Positions 32,350-44,199 of a stretch of DNA of 64,000 nt are shown piece by piece. A program made the translations under genes and the position numbers. The stretch is from Pseudopyrenochaeta lycopersici (taxonomy: Eukaryota > Ascomycota > Dothideomycetes > Pleosporales > Pseudopyrenochaetaceae): positions 1-64,000 of the forward strand of contig NHZP01000071.1 in NCBI GenBank assembly GCA_003313425.1. Reading direction: 5' to 3'. How positions within the stretch are numbered: position 1 is the stretch's first letter; each line of letters opens with the position of its first letter. The notes under the pieces are model-generated. The model worked only from the letters and a program-made list of their open reading frames with translations. It had not been told where the DNA came from and made no database searches.

Positions 32350-33800
32350 ATAAAAGCCCGTCCTCTAGGCTTAAGTAAGCTTATCTTCTAAGTTAGAATT
32401 AATTTCTAAATTAGGTATTTAAATATATTATTATCTCTTAGTCTCTATTAAAGATCTTAGTATAATAATAGGATAGCTGCGCGCAGTTAGCTGTATTATA
32501 TCTTTAGATAAATCTAAGTCTGTAGGAGGATTATTCTCTTTCTCTTATAACTAAATCGCGTCTTAGTTAGGATTCTTAATAACTATAAACTTATTATCTT
32601 AAGAGTTATTAGATTAAGTAGGCAGTAGTAAAAAGTTAGCTTTAGCATCCTATAACAAAGGATCCTATAGCTTTACACGACCTTAATACTCTTAAGCGAC
32701 CTTACTTTTATCTTAAAGTACCTACAGCTTAAGTCTCTATCCTAGGGTAGTGTTTCTAAATCGCGTGCTGTTAAGGTCTATAAGTTAATAGTTACTTTTA
32801 TCTTAATTAGTATAAAAGACTTTATATAGTCCTAGCTATCTGCTCGCAAGCTTTTTATTTCTTAATATATTAATATCTTTAGCTAAGTCCTATATTAGTA
32901 TAAAGTTATCTTCTTTAATTTCTTCTTAATAAATCTCTCTATAATTATCTTAATATTCCTTCTTTTCGCGTTGTAGGCGCTTAGTTCTTAATACTGCGTC
33001 TTTAAGAAATTAATCTCTTAAATCTAGCTATATAGCTCGCACTGCTAATAACTAGCCTCTTAATATTACTTATCTAAATAGTAATATCTGCTATATTAGA
33101 AGAGTAAGCTTAATCAGAAGTACTAGATTCTAACTAGTAACTAACTAATAAGGAGAATATCTAGTCTAACTCTAAGTAGAAATTTTATCTACCTATAATA
33201 CTATTAGAAGATTATTAACCTAAGGTCTAGGAAGCTTTACTAGTGCGTTATATATTAGCTTATAACTACTCTTAATTTTTCTTATAGCTTAAGAGTTATA
33301 TGCTAATACCTAGATCCTCCTAATACGATAAATCTTAGTAAGGGCTTTAACTACCTTTCTAAAATTAGGTCCGCCGTCTATAGTAAGTGTCCTTATTATA
33401 CTCTAGTAATATAAGATTTCTTTATATAAAAACTTAGCAATAGTAGATAACTTATTATTAGCTATTACTCGTGCCTCTAGCTATCTACTAAAGTATTCTT
33501 CTATAATTATAATAAATTTCTTTCTTTAATAATGCGGCATATAAAATAATGTCTATAGTAACTCGTTCCTATAACGCGTAACAGTAGGTATTTATTAGCA
33601 TTTCTTACTTAGGACTTAATAATCTCCGCTAGCACTGTTTACATAATATAATTATGCGTCGCACCTCCTTATATATCCTTTCCTACTAGTATCGTTAAGT
33701 AAGCATTAAATAGACGCTATTTACTCTTCTATAACTAATCTGTTAATATACTTCCTATATAGCTATAGTCTTAAGATTAGGATTATCTATAACTTAATAA
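32350..33800 (-). pseudogene. Gypsy Y integrase remnant
   Basis: On the minus strand, 33385-33359 reads IDGGPNF, the second catalytic Asp block (D.GPEF). It is followed by RRI.VLAYNS and a KLIYNALVKLP-type stretch, the usual YNSQANG...HK.I..AL.K region. Stops are frequent. The interval 32180-32350 between integrase and the third ORF is less mutated and includes an oligopurine run. Confidence 0.7.
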
Positions 33801-34389
33801 ATAACTATATTCCTTATAGACTTTTAGAATAAATAGCTTTCTTACACAAAGAAATTTATTGCCCTCTTTTTCTACGCTCGAAGTTGTGCCCTCTTAAGGC
33901 CTTTAGGCTTCTTAAATCTTATTAAGAACTAAGTAATCGCTTCTAACTCGTCTAAGTATTACTTATTTAGTACCCTACTTATCTTAGTAGGCGAGGCAAA
34001 CTTAAGGTTAGCAACTAGGTTTTTAATAAAATCTTTAAGGTCGTCTTTAGTCTTATTTAGCTGTTCCTATCCTTCTAGCTTTAGATAACGTAACAACGTA
34101 TTAGTAACAACATTCTTCTTTCTAGGAATATGCTTAATGTTAAAGTCTTAGGTAAGGATAGCTGCAAGCTACCTATTTTAGACTAACTTAGGAACGTCAG
34201 GCAATAATCTGTTAAGTTAATAAATAAGCGTCTGCGCGTCCGTTTTAATAGTAAAATGTTGTCTATATAGCTAGGTTCTGAATTTCTTTAGCGCCTATAA
34301 TACTGCCTTGCACTTAAGCTTTGTTATGTGCTAGAGGCTCTTAGCTTTTAACTATATTGTACTTTTAAATTAACATAGATGTCTTTTTC

Positions 34390-34519
34390 TGTCTGCTCTA
34401 ATCTATTTAAGAGACGCGCCTGCGCCTTCCTTGCTCGCATCTACTACTATAAAAAGCATACCTCTATTCTTATAATTAGGACTCGCTAACGCTAGGGCTA
34501 AAGTAATGTATTGCTTTAA
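34390..34519 (-). pseudogene. Gypsy Y RNase H start, next to the Copia insertion
   Basis: Reads ITLALALASPNY, then FIVVDASKEGAGASLK. This is the beginning of the Gypsy RNase H domain with its catalytic Asp (VDAS.EGWGA in fungal elements; Trp lost). The reading frame continues on the far side of the Copia element at 41814. Confidence 0.75.
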
Positions 34520-34524
34520 GGTAC

Positions 34525-34876
34525 TGTTGCAAACAACGCGCTGTGACCTGGGGTACGGTAGGCTCACGTGCGCGCTGACGTAGGAGCTTACCCTGGAGAG
34601 ACACGTCTTTTGTGTGCATTCAAGGGCGCGCTCACGTACGCGCTCACGTGCGCGCTCACGTGCAAGCTCACGCAGGAGACACCTGAAGGTAGACTCACGT
34701 GCGCGCACGCGCACGCGTACACGCTGCTCACGCTCCTACCGTATAATGGCCTCTGTAATAGGCCGTGCTTAGCTCTCCTTTATATAGCTGGCTCTCAAAG
34801 CCTCCTAGACAAAATAGTAGTCTATCTTATAGATTACCTGGGTAACTGTTACTAAGCTCTCCCTTTTTCCTCTACA
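34525..34876 (+). repeat. 5' LTR of the Copia element
   Basis: TGTTGCAAACAAC...CTCTACA. Identical to the 3' LTR for the first 226 bp. Seven differences follow, all C-to-T or G-to-A in this copy and all in the inner 126 bp. It contains four CACGTG words (first at 34565) in a GC-rich tract of ctcacgtgcgcg repeats. Confidence 0.95.
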
Positions 34877-36699
34877 GTTATAAGCCTGGCGCTTTAAGGA
34901 CGCAAGTCGATTCTCCCTGCGAACTTAAAGAGCTGGTAAACAGTTACCTTGCCGCTCTAACCTAAATAACCCCTGTGTATAGGTCTAAGAAGTTATTAAC
35001 GCTTACGAAATAGACAATAAAATTACTAAGCCTACGCCTATCCTGTAGATCCTGCTTAAGGATTAAATAAGCTAGCTAGAATAGTACATACAGCTTTAAT
35101 ATTATGTACACGCGAAGCAAGTCTAGTACTTAATTAATCTATTAGGAGTAGATACTCTAGATCCCTATAACGCTATCCCGCAGCTCCCTATAATTAAAGA
35201 GGTTATAACTAAAGAAAGAGTAAGGAGGCAGCTCTCTTAAGAGAGAGCTTAGGCTAGCAGAGATAACTTAAGTAATAAGATAATCTAGGCGCTCTATTAG
35301 CAGGAGCTAAAGAAATATATATTATTAATAAGTACTAGAGCTATTAAGGATAAGCGCGTAAAGTAAGTTAGAGATTAAGTTTAAGCTACTATCTTAATAG
35401 AGATTATAGCGCTAATTATAATGCTGCTTATATCTTAGAAAAAGTATACTATGCAGGCTCTAATTTAAGCCCTTAAGGTTAAGCTTGCTCCCTTAGAAGC
35501 TAGTACGATTAACTACCTTAGAGTAGAATACTAACATTACCTAGAGATTACGAAGCAGGGGAACATAACGCTAGAAGCGTAGTACTAGAAGTAGAACACC
35601 CTATATATAAAAGTAAAAATATATAATCTCTACAAAGTAAAAGGAGAGCTTGCAGCGTAAGACTTCCTAGAGGTACTAGCTCTAAAGCTCGCCTCTAAGT
35701 AGGTATAGACTATATATAATTAAATCCTGCAGAACACGGCGCTTAGAGAACTAATAATCTTACTAGATAAGCTAGGCTGAATCTTCTTAGTTATAACCTA
35801 CAAGCACGCTGTGCACGCAAAAGAGAGGTAAGCAGAGGTATTTGTAACGTTTAGAGGACGCTTAGATAAGCACTAATCCCTAAAAAAGTAATATAAGTGC
35901 CTTTATAAGCTAAATAAAACTTCTAACTACTATTAGGTACTAGAGGAGTACTGTACCCTAAAGGTAGTTATAATAAGATTATTAATGCTTATAATAGCTA
36001 GTAAGTAAGAGGAGATTATAAAGCAGCTCTTAAGTAAAGAATATAAGGAGCTCTAAGACTACCTAATAAAGAAAGGCTAGGTAATTCCTAAGATAGAGCT
36101 CTTAATAATTACCTACCTTAGAAGTATTTAAGCTATAGTAATTAACCTATAGCTGTTTTTACTAAGCTCCTTATTAGGCGTTTACGTAATAATAGACTTC
36201 GCCGCTTATCTCCTCTTAATAAGTACTATCCTTAATAATAGAGCTGCTACGCACCTTATTAATATAAAGGATCTGCTTATACTAGGAAGCTTTAAGAAGG
36301 CGTAGAGTGTATAAATAGTTAAGGTAGGAACTTAAGCGTTTCTTATTTAAGGTATAGGCACTAGAGTACTTAAAGAAGCTCTATATAGAGTAAGAGGTAA
36401 GAATATAGAGGATCTTACCTTATAAGAAGTAGTAGTTATAGAAGGTTTCTATGTAAATATAGTATTAGAAGCTTATTTTAATAATAAAAAGCTCTAGTAT
36501 CTTAGATTAGATTGCATACTGCGTATAGGAATACTAGAACAGAATATAGTTCTCGCGAAGCTTAAGAGAGCTTATAACCTTACTTTTATTAAATTAAAGT
36601 ATAAGCCTTACTTTTATATCTTAATTAACGCGGTAATCCTAGAGCGCTTACGACTAAGGTTATAGAGAACTTATCTAAGGAGTAATTCTAAAGAGCTGT

Positions 36700-37200
36700 A
36701 GCACTTAAGAGCAGGTTACTTAGGACCTACTACTCTTTAAGCGTTAGTAACGAAGGCGCGAAACGTAAAAATTAAAGGGACAGCGCGTGTAAAGTGCGAG
36801 TACTATACTATAATACATGTAAAGTAAGTAATCTTATAGAGACCTTAGGAATAATTACTTTAGCTATTCTAGAGAGTAGCATAAGATCTATTTAATATAC
36901 TAATAAGAAGGCTTAGAGAATAATAGTTTATCTTGCTTAAATATAACTATAGTAGAAAGATTACTATGTACCCTCTATAAGGGAAAACGCTTACAGAGAT
37001 TATAAGAATCTTTATAAACTTCTAGAGTAGGGTAAAGACTTAGTATTAGCTTAAGATCTGTAAACTGTAGTAAGACAGAGACACAGCCATACTTCTATAG
37101 AGAGGCACTTTAACCTACGAGCTATAGGCGAAGGAGTAAGGGATAGAAATAGAGCCCTCTCTAGCCTATACCTACGAGCTAAACAGAGGCCTAGAAAGAG
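36700..37200 (+). pseudogene. Copia integrase remnant
   Basis: The frame near 36790 reads KCEYYTIIHVK, compatible with the zinc-binding end of Copia integrase. An FQRVA.DLFN-like stretch follows, equivalent to the F..V..DLF that begins the catalytic core. Many stops. Confidence 0.55.
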
Positions 37201-38779
37201 TAGGTTAAGAGATTATTACTAAGTTAATTAAAATAAGAAGTAGAGCGAGGCTTTTAGTAAAGCTCTAGCTAGAAGTAATAGAAGTAGTAGCTTAGCTATA
37301 TAATATAAGCCCTTTATAAGCGTATAATCTAAGCTTACTAAACAAGGTGCTTAACGCATAGTTTACATAGTACTTCTGATAGTACAGCCCTGCGTAAGTA
37401 CGTTACATTACAGCTAATCTAAGACCTGATTAGAGCGGGATACACGCGTACAGCTACTAAGCTTACTCTTTAAACAAGGAAAGAGTAGCTAGACGCAATA
37501 AGCGAGGGTTTAAAGTAACCCTAAGGGGCTATATAGGTTACCTAGTTAGATACAGAGTATCTAACATATACTACATATAGGTCCTAAAGCTTAATCAGGT
37601 AATCACCACAAGAAATATAACTTTTAACAAAGAACTGTTCTTTAAAGATAAAAAAGAGATTACTGTAATTATAATAGAAGAAGCTATAAAGATTATTTAT
37701 ATTCTCTATAAGCTAGATAAAGTACTATACGCTAGAGAGATTCTAGAGCTCTTACCTAAATAAATAATTAAGTAAGAAGGCTAAGAAACTTATTAGTCCT
37801 CTAAGTAAGAGCTTAGGGGTGCTATAGTTTAAAGAAATAATTAGATAGTTAGCTAACTAAAAGATTAGGACGTTAGACTAATACTAACTGCGTAAGAGGA
37901 AAGCTAGGCTGGTAATCCTCTAGAGATCTACGCAGGACTAAATAAGTAAATAGGTCTTCTATCTCCTAAGCTAACCCTAGAGCTAGAGAGCTAGAGGGAG
38001 ATAAAGGAGAACGAGCCTCTAAGGAAACAAGGAGAAGGTGATTATACTAGTAACCTATAGGAAGTGCACTTAACTAGAGAAGGGGGTAAGCTAGGCGAAT
38101 TATAAGGTTATAAAGACTAACAAGCTAAATAAACAGCTCCTACCTTTTAGAGTAGGAGCCCTTATTCTTAGGCTCTATATAACGCAGATTAGGCACCTCT
38201 AAAGCAAGCGTATAATTACAAAATCTAGGGAGAAGCGAGCTGCGTAAGCTGCAGGCTTAAGAAATAGGACCTAAGGGATCCTAGTAAACTAGATTAGATA
38301 GGGGGTGCGAGGAAGAGAGCGCAGCTCGCAGTAATTAATAGAGACAGCTTACTGTACAGTTTAGATAATTAAAGAAAGTAAGAGATCCTCTAAATAAACT
38401 TCCTAACTATAAACGCTGCTTACGAAGTAGGAAGTAAGGAGTATAAAATGCTGCACGTAGTAATTACTGTAGCTGTACTTCTAAAATAAGAGTAGGAAGA
38501 ATAATTATATTATAATTAACTTCTAAAAGAACTAAATAAATAGAAGGATCTAAATAGCTACCTGTATAGAGCTCTATTTAAATAAGTAGCTAAGAAAGAG
38601 ATTAATACACTGCTTAAGAAAGGGATATAGGTAGAGATTTATTAAGCTAAGGTAAAAAATAGACTGCTCCCTCTTAAATAGGTATTTACCTATAAGCTTA
38701 ATAAGGATAGTTACTTTATAAAATATAAAGCGCGGATCTACGTGAGAGGAGATCTCTAGACAAAGGACTTAATTAAGTT

Positions 38780-40060
38780 AACGTACGCAGCTACGCTCGC
38801 AGCACGATTATTTCGAACAGCTATAGTAATTGCAGCTTAATTTAACCTAGAAGTCTACTAACTAGATATTACAGGCGCTTTTCTAAACGCGCGGAGGGAT
38901 AACTAACTAAGCGTTAACTGCGAGCTTCTAGATAGTTTTATAAAGCTAGGTAAGTACGTATAGCTAAAATAAGCACTGTATAGCCTAAGAGATTTACTAG
39001 TTCTCTAGTATTATAAGTTCTTAGGTACTCTTTAAAAGCTTAGTCTTACAGCTTTAAAAGAAGAACTATATCTGTTCTACAACTGTAAGCGCCGTGTAAT
39101 AGTACTGTTTTACGTAGATAATATATTAGTAATGTATTACTGCAGTAACGAAGCAGCAGCTTATTAAGTAATTAATTTAATTAAGGTAACCTATAAAGCT
39201 AAGGACTAAGGACTAGTTACCTAGTTCCTTAGGATACGAGTAATTAGAGACAGAGTAGCTAGGAAGATTACTCTTATTTACGACTCCTATATAGATAAGA
39301 TTACTACGAAGTTTAACCTTGCTAATACTGCTTACTTCCTATTAACACCCTTACCTACTAAGCAGCTAACTCTAAGTTAAGGGAGCGCGACTAAGTAGGA
39401 GATTAAGAACTACTAAGAGTAAGTAGGATCTATCTTGTATACAGCGATTATAATAAGACCTAATATAGCGTACGCTGCGTTGCAGCTCTTACACTACCTT
39501 ACAAACCTAAGTAAAGCTTATTTTAAAGTAGCAGATTAGGTAATTATGTACCTATATTAAATAAAGAACCTAGTAATAGAATATAGAGCTAGCTAAGGAG
39601 CTTAGCTAATAATGTGTAGAGACGCTTTATTTACAGATAACGTGGATATAAGGAGATTATCCTATAGGTTTATAGTTAAGCTCTTTAGAGGCCCTGTTAT
39701 CTAGAAAGTAGCTTAGCAACTAACAGTAACTACATTAATAACTGAAGCGGAGCTCCTCGCCCTAGCGCACACAGCTAAGGAGTCTATAGTACTAAAACAG
39801 TTCTTCTACGAGCTACTCCTTAATCTTAGAGTAGCCTAGCAGATCTTTTGTAATAACTAACAAACGATTAGGCTTGTAATAGGCGAAAACAAGAGAATAA
39901 CCACGAAGCTGCGCTATATAGATATACAGAACATGTAGCTACGACAAGAGCACGCTAAAGGATTATTTTAAGTACTCTATCTTAAAATAAGCGACATGCT
40001 AGCTAATAGGCTAACTAAGAGCTTACTAAAGCAACAGTTTAAAAGATTTAGAGAGTAGCT
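38780..40060 (+). pseudogene. Copia reverse transcriptase and RNase H remnant
   Basis: Clear motifs: LDITGAFLNA near 38860, ALYSLRD near 38970 (usually ALYGLR.SP..W), VLFYVDNILVM at 39102 (catalytic YVDD with Asp changed to Asn) and KISDMLA..LTK near 39990, the end of Copia RNase H. Stops correspond to mutated Gln or Trp codons. Not functional. Confidence 0.85.
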
Positions 40061-40264
40061 TAACTTTTAAGACATAATATAAAGGCTTAAGAGAGCAGAG
40101 TAATAAGAAGTAAATAGATCTAAAACTATTTGATATTACTAGGGGGTTTAACCTCTCCACCCCTAAGGCCTAGAGTATAACGTTAACCTATATAAGAGGG
40201 TTTAACCTACCCTACTCTTAAGAACCTAACCTAACCTTATTACTTAAGGAGGAGATTAACAACC

Positions 40265-41250
40265 TCGCTGAGGAGAGTTATAATGCGCTGGCGGCGCACT
40301 AAAAGCTCTCTACTAACAGAGCTGCTACCTCTACCCTCCTTATTATCCTCCTCCTCCTCTATCTCCTCTTCTCCTCCCGCCTGCTCCTTAGCAGCGCGAG
40401 CTACCGCGGCCGCGCGCTCCCCCTCCTCCTTCTCCTCCTTCTCTTCCTTCTCCTTACCCTTAACTTGTTTAAGAAGCGCCTAGATAACAGTCCTTAACTC
40501 CTTACTTTCTTATAACTAATAAGTATAAGTATAGTATATTATACTAAGGAGCTTACCTTAGTATTATTCTTTTTAATTACCTTTATAAGGCGTAGCGAAA
40601 AGTTAAGAATAATAGGGGGGCTATATATAAAGGATTAGTTTAGTAACTAAGCCTATTATAAAATAGAGCTTACCTAGGGATATAATTATACTTAGAGGTA
40701 TAATAGAAGTAGCGCTAACTACTACTAGAGTTATTGTAGCACTCCCTAGAGGAGTGCCTAGAGAGCGCGCTCCTTACGCACTAAAGGCACAGCGTAGAGT
40801 AGAGTGCTCTCTAGGTACGTAACTAGGGAGTGCGTATAACTTCCTATAGATCTTAAGGAACTATAGGAGGTGTGCAGGCACGCGCGCGCTTAAGCGCGGT
40901 GGCGGAGGCAGCAGCGTCAGCCTAGGCTTTAGCTAGGGCGGCGGCAGCGCGATTAGCAGCAGCGAGGAGAGCAGCTTAATTAGGTGTTTTACTACTATTA
41001 CGAGCTGCCTCCTTAACTCTAGAAAGGAAACTAGGCAGTAGGGGAGGTAGTAAGGGCGCGGGCGTAGGCGTAGGCGCAGGCGCGGGTACGACAGGGGTAA
41101 CAGCGCTAATAGCAGAGTTGGGCCTAGAGGCGGTAGAGCGGGTCTTACGAGCCTTTTAGGCGCAGGCGCGAGCGGCGATTTTAGCTTTAGACTATATAAA
41201 TTAGTATAATCCTAGGCTTGCGCGTAGTAACTTACAGCAGGCATAATAAT
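40265..41250 (-). pseudogene. Antisense accessory coding remnants in the Copia 3' region
   Basis: Opposite to pol. Minus-strand 41190-40880 contains PVVPAPAPTPTPAPLLPP, then FLSRVKEAARNSSKTPN and an Ala-rich AALLAAANRAAAALAKA stretch. Minus-strand 40500-40270 contains KGKEKEEKEEKEEGERAAA and an acidic run. The two are not in one frame (577-nt offset), so they are either two pieces separated by an indel or two ORFs. GC content here is higher than in pol. I do not recognise a family. The plus-strand Ser-rich frame over 40283-40483 is its shadow. Confidence 0.4.
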
Positions 41251-41461
41251 AGTAGTAGTAGTAGTGTTACTATTATTACTGCTAGTGCTGCTATTATTAA
41301 AGAAATAGAGCTAAGGAGCGCGCGAGGCGCGCTATATAAGGCTATTTTTTGAAGGTGAAGGTAGGAATTAATCTTAAGCAGAAAACGGAGGTGAAGGGGG
41401 ATATTGAGCATAACGCGCTGATTAGTCAGTTGAGCAGCCTGAGCTGCCCACCTAGGGGGTG

Positions 41462-41813
41462 TGTTGCAAACAACGCGCTGTGACCTGGGGTACGGTAGGC
41501 TCACGTGCGCGCTGACGTAGGAGCTTACCCTGGAGAGACACGTCTTTTGTGTGCATTCAAGGGCGCGCTCACGTACGCGCTCACGTGCGCGCTCACGTGC
41601 AAGCTCACGCAGGAGACACCTGAAGGTAGACTCACGTGCGCGCACGCGCACGCGTACACGCTGCTCACGCTCCTACCGTATAATGGCCCCTGTAATAGGC
41701 CGTGCTCAGCTCTCCTTTATATAGCTGGCTCTCAAAGCCTCCTAGACAAAACAGTGGTCCATCTCATAGATTACCTGGGTAACTGTTACCAAGCTCTCCC
41801 TTTTTCCTCTACA
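41462..41813 (+). repeat. 3' LTR of the Copia element
   Basis: Unmutated copy, preceded by a purine-rich CCTAGGGGGTG. The 60 bp upstream of it are also unmutated, while pol is heavily mutated. Confidence 0.95.
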
Positions 41814-41818
41814 GGTAC

Positions 41819-43900
41819 GCATAGCCTCTTATTAAGCCTCCTGCTATATCTATTTAACGCTAGTCCTTATTAACTAGAACAGGGGCTTCGCGCGAATAGC
41901 AAAGCTAGGCACCTATATCCTGTAGTAGACACAGATACCTACAAACGCCCTTACTTCTTTCACGTTTCTGCATTCTAGCTAATCTAGAATCTTAGCTACT
42001 TTCTGTTAATCTAGATGTCTCCCTTGCGCAGTAACTTTATATCTAACTACCCCTAATCTAGAGACTCCTTAATAATACTTCTTGCCTAAAATTATAGCTC
42101 TAGCTCTTTCTATATTAGCTAGGGCCCTATCTAGCTGTTAAATATGTTCTAATACATATCTTCTTACTCTAGGAAATACTTCTTCTCCTCTATAGTTAGT
42201 TTTAGGACTGCTAGCAGTAATATTATCTATAAAAGGAATAGTATGTAGCTAATAATCCTTTATAATCTTTGTAACTAATTACTAAAAGACTGCAACTAAG
42301 TTAGTCGCGCCTTAAACTATCGTATAGTATTAAAGCAAACTAACTAGCGTATAAAAAGCAGTTATATCTCTGCTGTCTAGATAAAGTATTATCTAGTTAT
42401 ATCCTAAGAATAGATCTAAAAGAGACAGAATATAACATCTACTAAAACGCTTAGAGAATTTATCTGCTATTAGAGGCAGATTAGTATCTCTAAGAGACAC
42501 TGCGTTTATCTTAATTAACCTAAGTATTATCTAATAACTCTTATCCTTCTTTTTAACTAGAAACTATAAGTTTTTGTACTAACTAGCGCATCTTTCTAGT
42601 ACCCCTCTATTAAGTCTGTTATTAAACATTATAACTACCTCTTCTTTAACAGCTTGCGCTATTAGGAATAATTTTTCTTACTAAGCTTTATGTTTAATAG
42701 TCTATATCTTATATAGAGGACATACATCTTTAATAATTTATCCTGTCTTAGAGAAAGTAAAAGCAATCGCGCTTTCTCTATTTATTAACATTTTAATAAA
42801 TAGCTAAACTTCTAATTTTATTAACTTAGATCTAAACTTTTATAAGGCTAGCCTTTTTAGTGTTAATCTTATGCCTTATAGGAATGCTGCATATCTATGT
42901 TTAAAAAGGTAATTAAAAGGCCCTATATTAGGAAGTCTTAGACTTTTTCTTAAGAGTTGCAGTTTAATAGTATGTCGCTTCTAGTCTTTACGCCTAAACT
43001 CCTTAATATCTAATGCCTTAGGAATATCTACAGGTCGCACCTTATTAGCTACTCTCTTATATAAGGTATTAACTTAACTGCTTATATACTTCTTTCTCTT
43101 TTCCTATTGCGCCTAACAGTTAAGTTTATACATAACTAAAAAAGACTCTAATTCTTACACAGCTAAAGGATCCTTAGAGGCTCTAACTCTATAGCTTATT
43201 ACTTATTTTACTTATTCTTTAAATTACTGCTTATTATTAGTTATAAAAATAGGTAAAAATTTACTAAATCTAATAGAAGCTTTTATAAACTTAGCCTCTT
43301 AAATATACTTAACTTAAGCATAAGATAAATAAGATTCTAAACTAAAATATTGCCTTAGGTATTTTCTACTTAAATCTAGACACTCCTCCCTAGAAAGGGT
43401 GCTTACTATATATTTTCCTTATCTTTAGGAGTTAGTATATAGTCTCTTAGATATAGCGGAGCAGGATTAGAGGCTATAAAGACGGCGTTTCTGTCTCTAT
43501 TCTTAGAAATAATCCTGCACGTAATCCTTCTATATACGTTATACTAAATTAATAACCTTACTAAAGCGCACTAAGGTCTACCTAAAATTACTAATCTTGT
43601 TAGGTTTTAAATAATCCTAAAGTAACTAATAACAGTTACCTCCCCTACTTTAACTAGGACACTCTACGCAGTTCCTACAAAAGGATTAGTACTTTTATTT
43701 ATAGTAACTACTCTATTTTAATATAAGCTACCTTACTTATAGTCTTTATATGTAAGCTTTAATGCCTTAGCTGCACTGTATCTTAAAAAGTTTATCTGTG
43801 CGCTAGTGTTAATAAGACACTTTACTGCATGCCTATTAAATAAGGCCTAGTAGGTTAGAAGGCTACACTGCACGTAGGCTATGCCTATCTTCTTTTAAAT
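41819..43900 (-). pseudogene. Gypsy Y protease and reverse transcriptase remnant
   Basis: On the minus strand, 43840-43770 reads LINTSAQINFLRYSAAKAL, the aspartic protease site (DSGAQGNFIS-like; Asp to Asn). PFIDNI near 42240 is the RT active site (FIDDI, one Asp to Asn). Then VTAQGRHLD, KVAKILD and VKEVRAFVGICVYYR at 42040-41920 form the RT connection region just before RNase H, exactly where the Copia element begins. Confidence 0.75.
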
Positions 43901-44199
43901 TATTATAGCTTCTTATTTAGTAGGATTAACTAAAGCTTTATACTAAGTATTATATATTCTTAGGGCTTTATACCTAGTTTATACATTAAAAGTCTTAAAT
44001 TATATTAAGTTAAGCTCTAAATTTAGTCCTTTTTTAAGACTAACTGTCTCTACTTAATTTAATTTAACCTTCTCTTTATTAGAAAAATACCTCTAAACAT
44101 CTCTAATAACACAGGCAGACGCGGGGTTGTGCGGGGTAAGGCACTGCAGTGTTAGCTAATTAGGTTCTAACAGGTCTCGCTTAGCTGACCTAGCGATTG

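Larger units (their letters stand above)
34525..41813 (+). mobile_element. Complete Ty1/Copia retrotransposon
   Basis: Bounded by LTRs of exactly 352 bp (34525-34876, 41462-41813) and a perfect 5-bp target duplication GGTAC (34520-34524, 41814-41818). It interrupts the pol gene of Gypsy Y in the opposite orientation. The plus-strand interior has gag (from about 35000), integrase (36.8-37.2 kb), RT (38.8-39.2 kb) and RNase H (39.7-40.05 kb), the Copia order. All frames are broken by RIP-type stops. About 1.4 kb of extra sequence lies between RNase H and the 3' LTR. Confidence 0.92.

Noticed and set aside
34403..34855. ORFs over the Copia LTR rich in ACA/RER repeats (both strands, also at 41232-41873)
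   Set aside because: They come from the ctcacgtgcgcg repeats of the LTR plus flanking RNase H sequence; no codon logic beyond the repeat.
40283..40483. 66-codon Ser-rich plus-strand ORF
   Set aside because: Shadow of the Glu/Lys-rich antisense segment; the Ser codons are the reverse complement of GAG/GAA runs.
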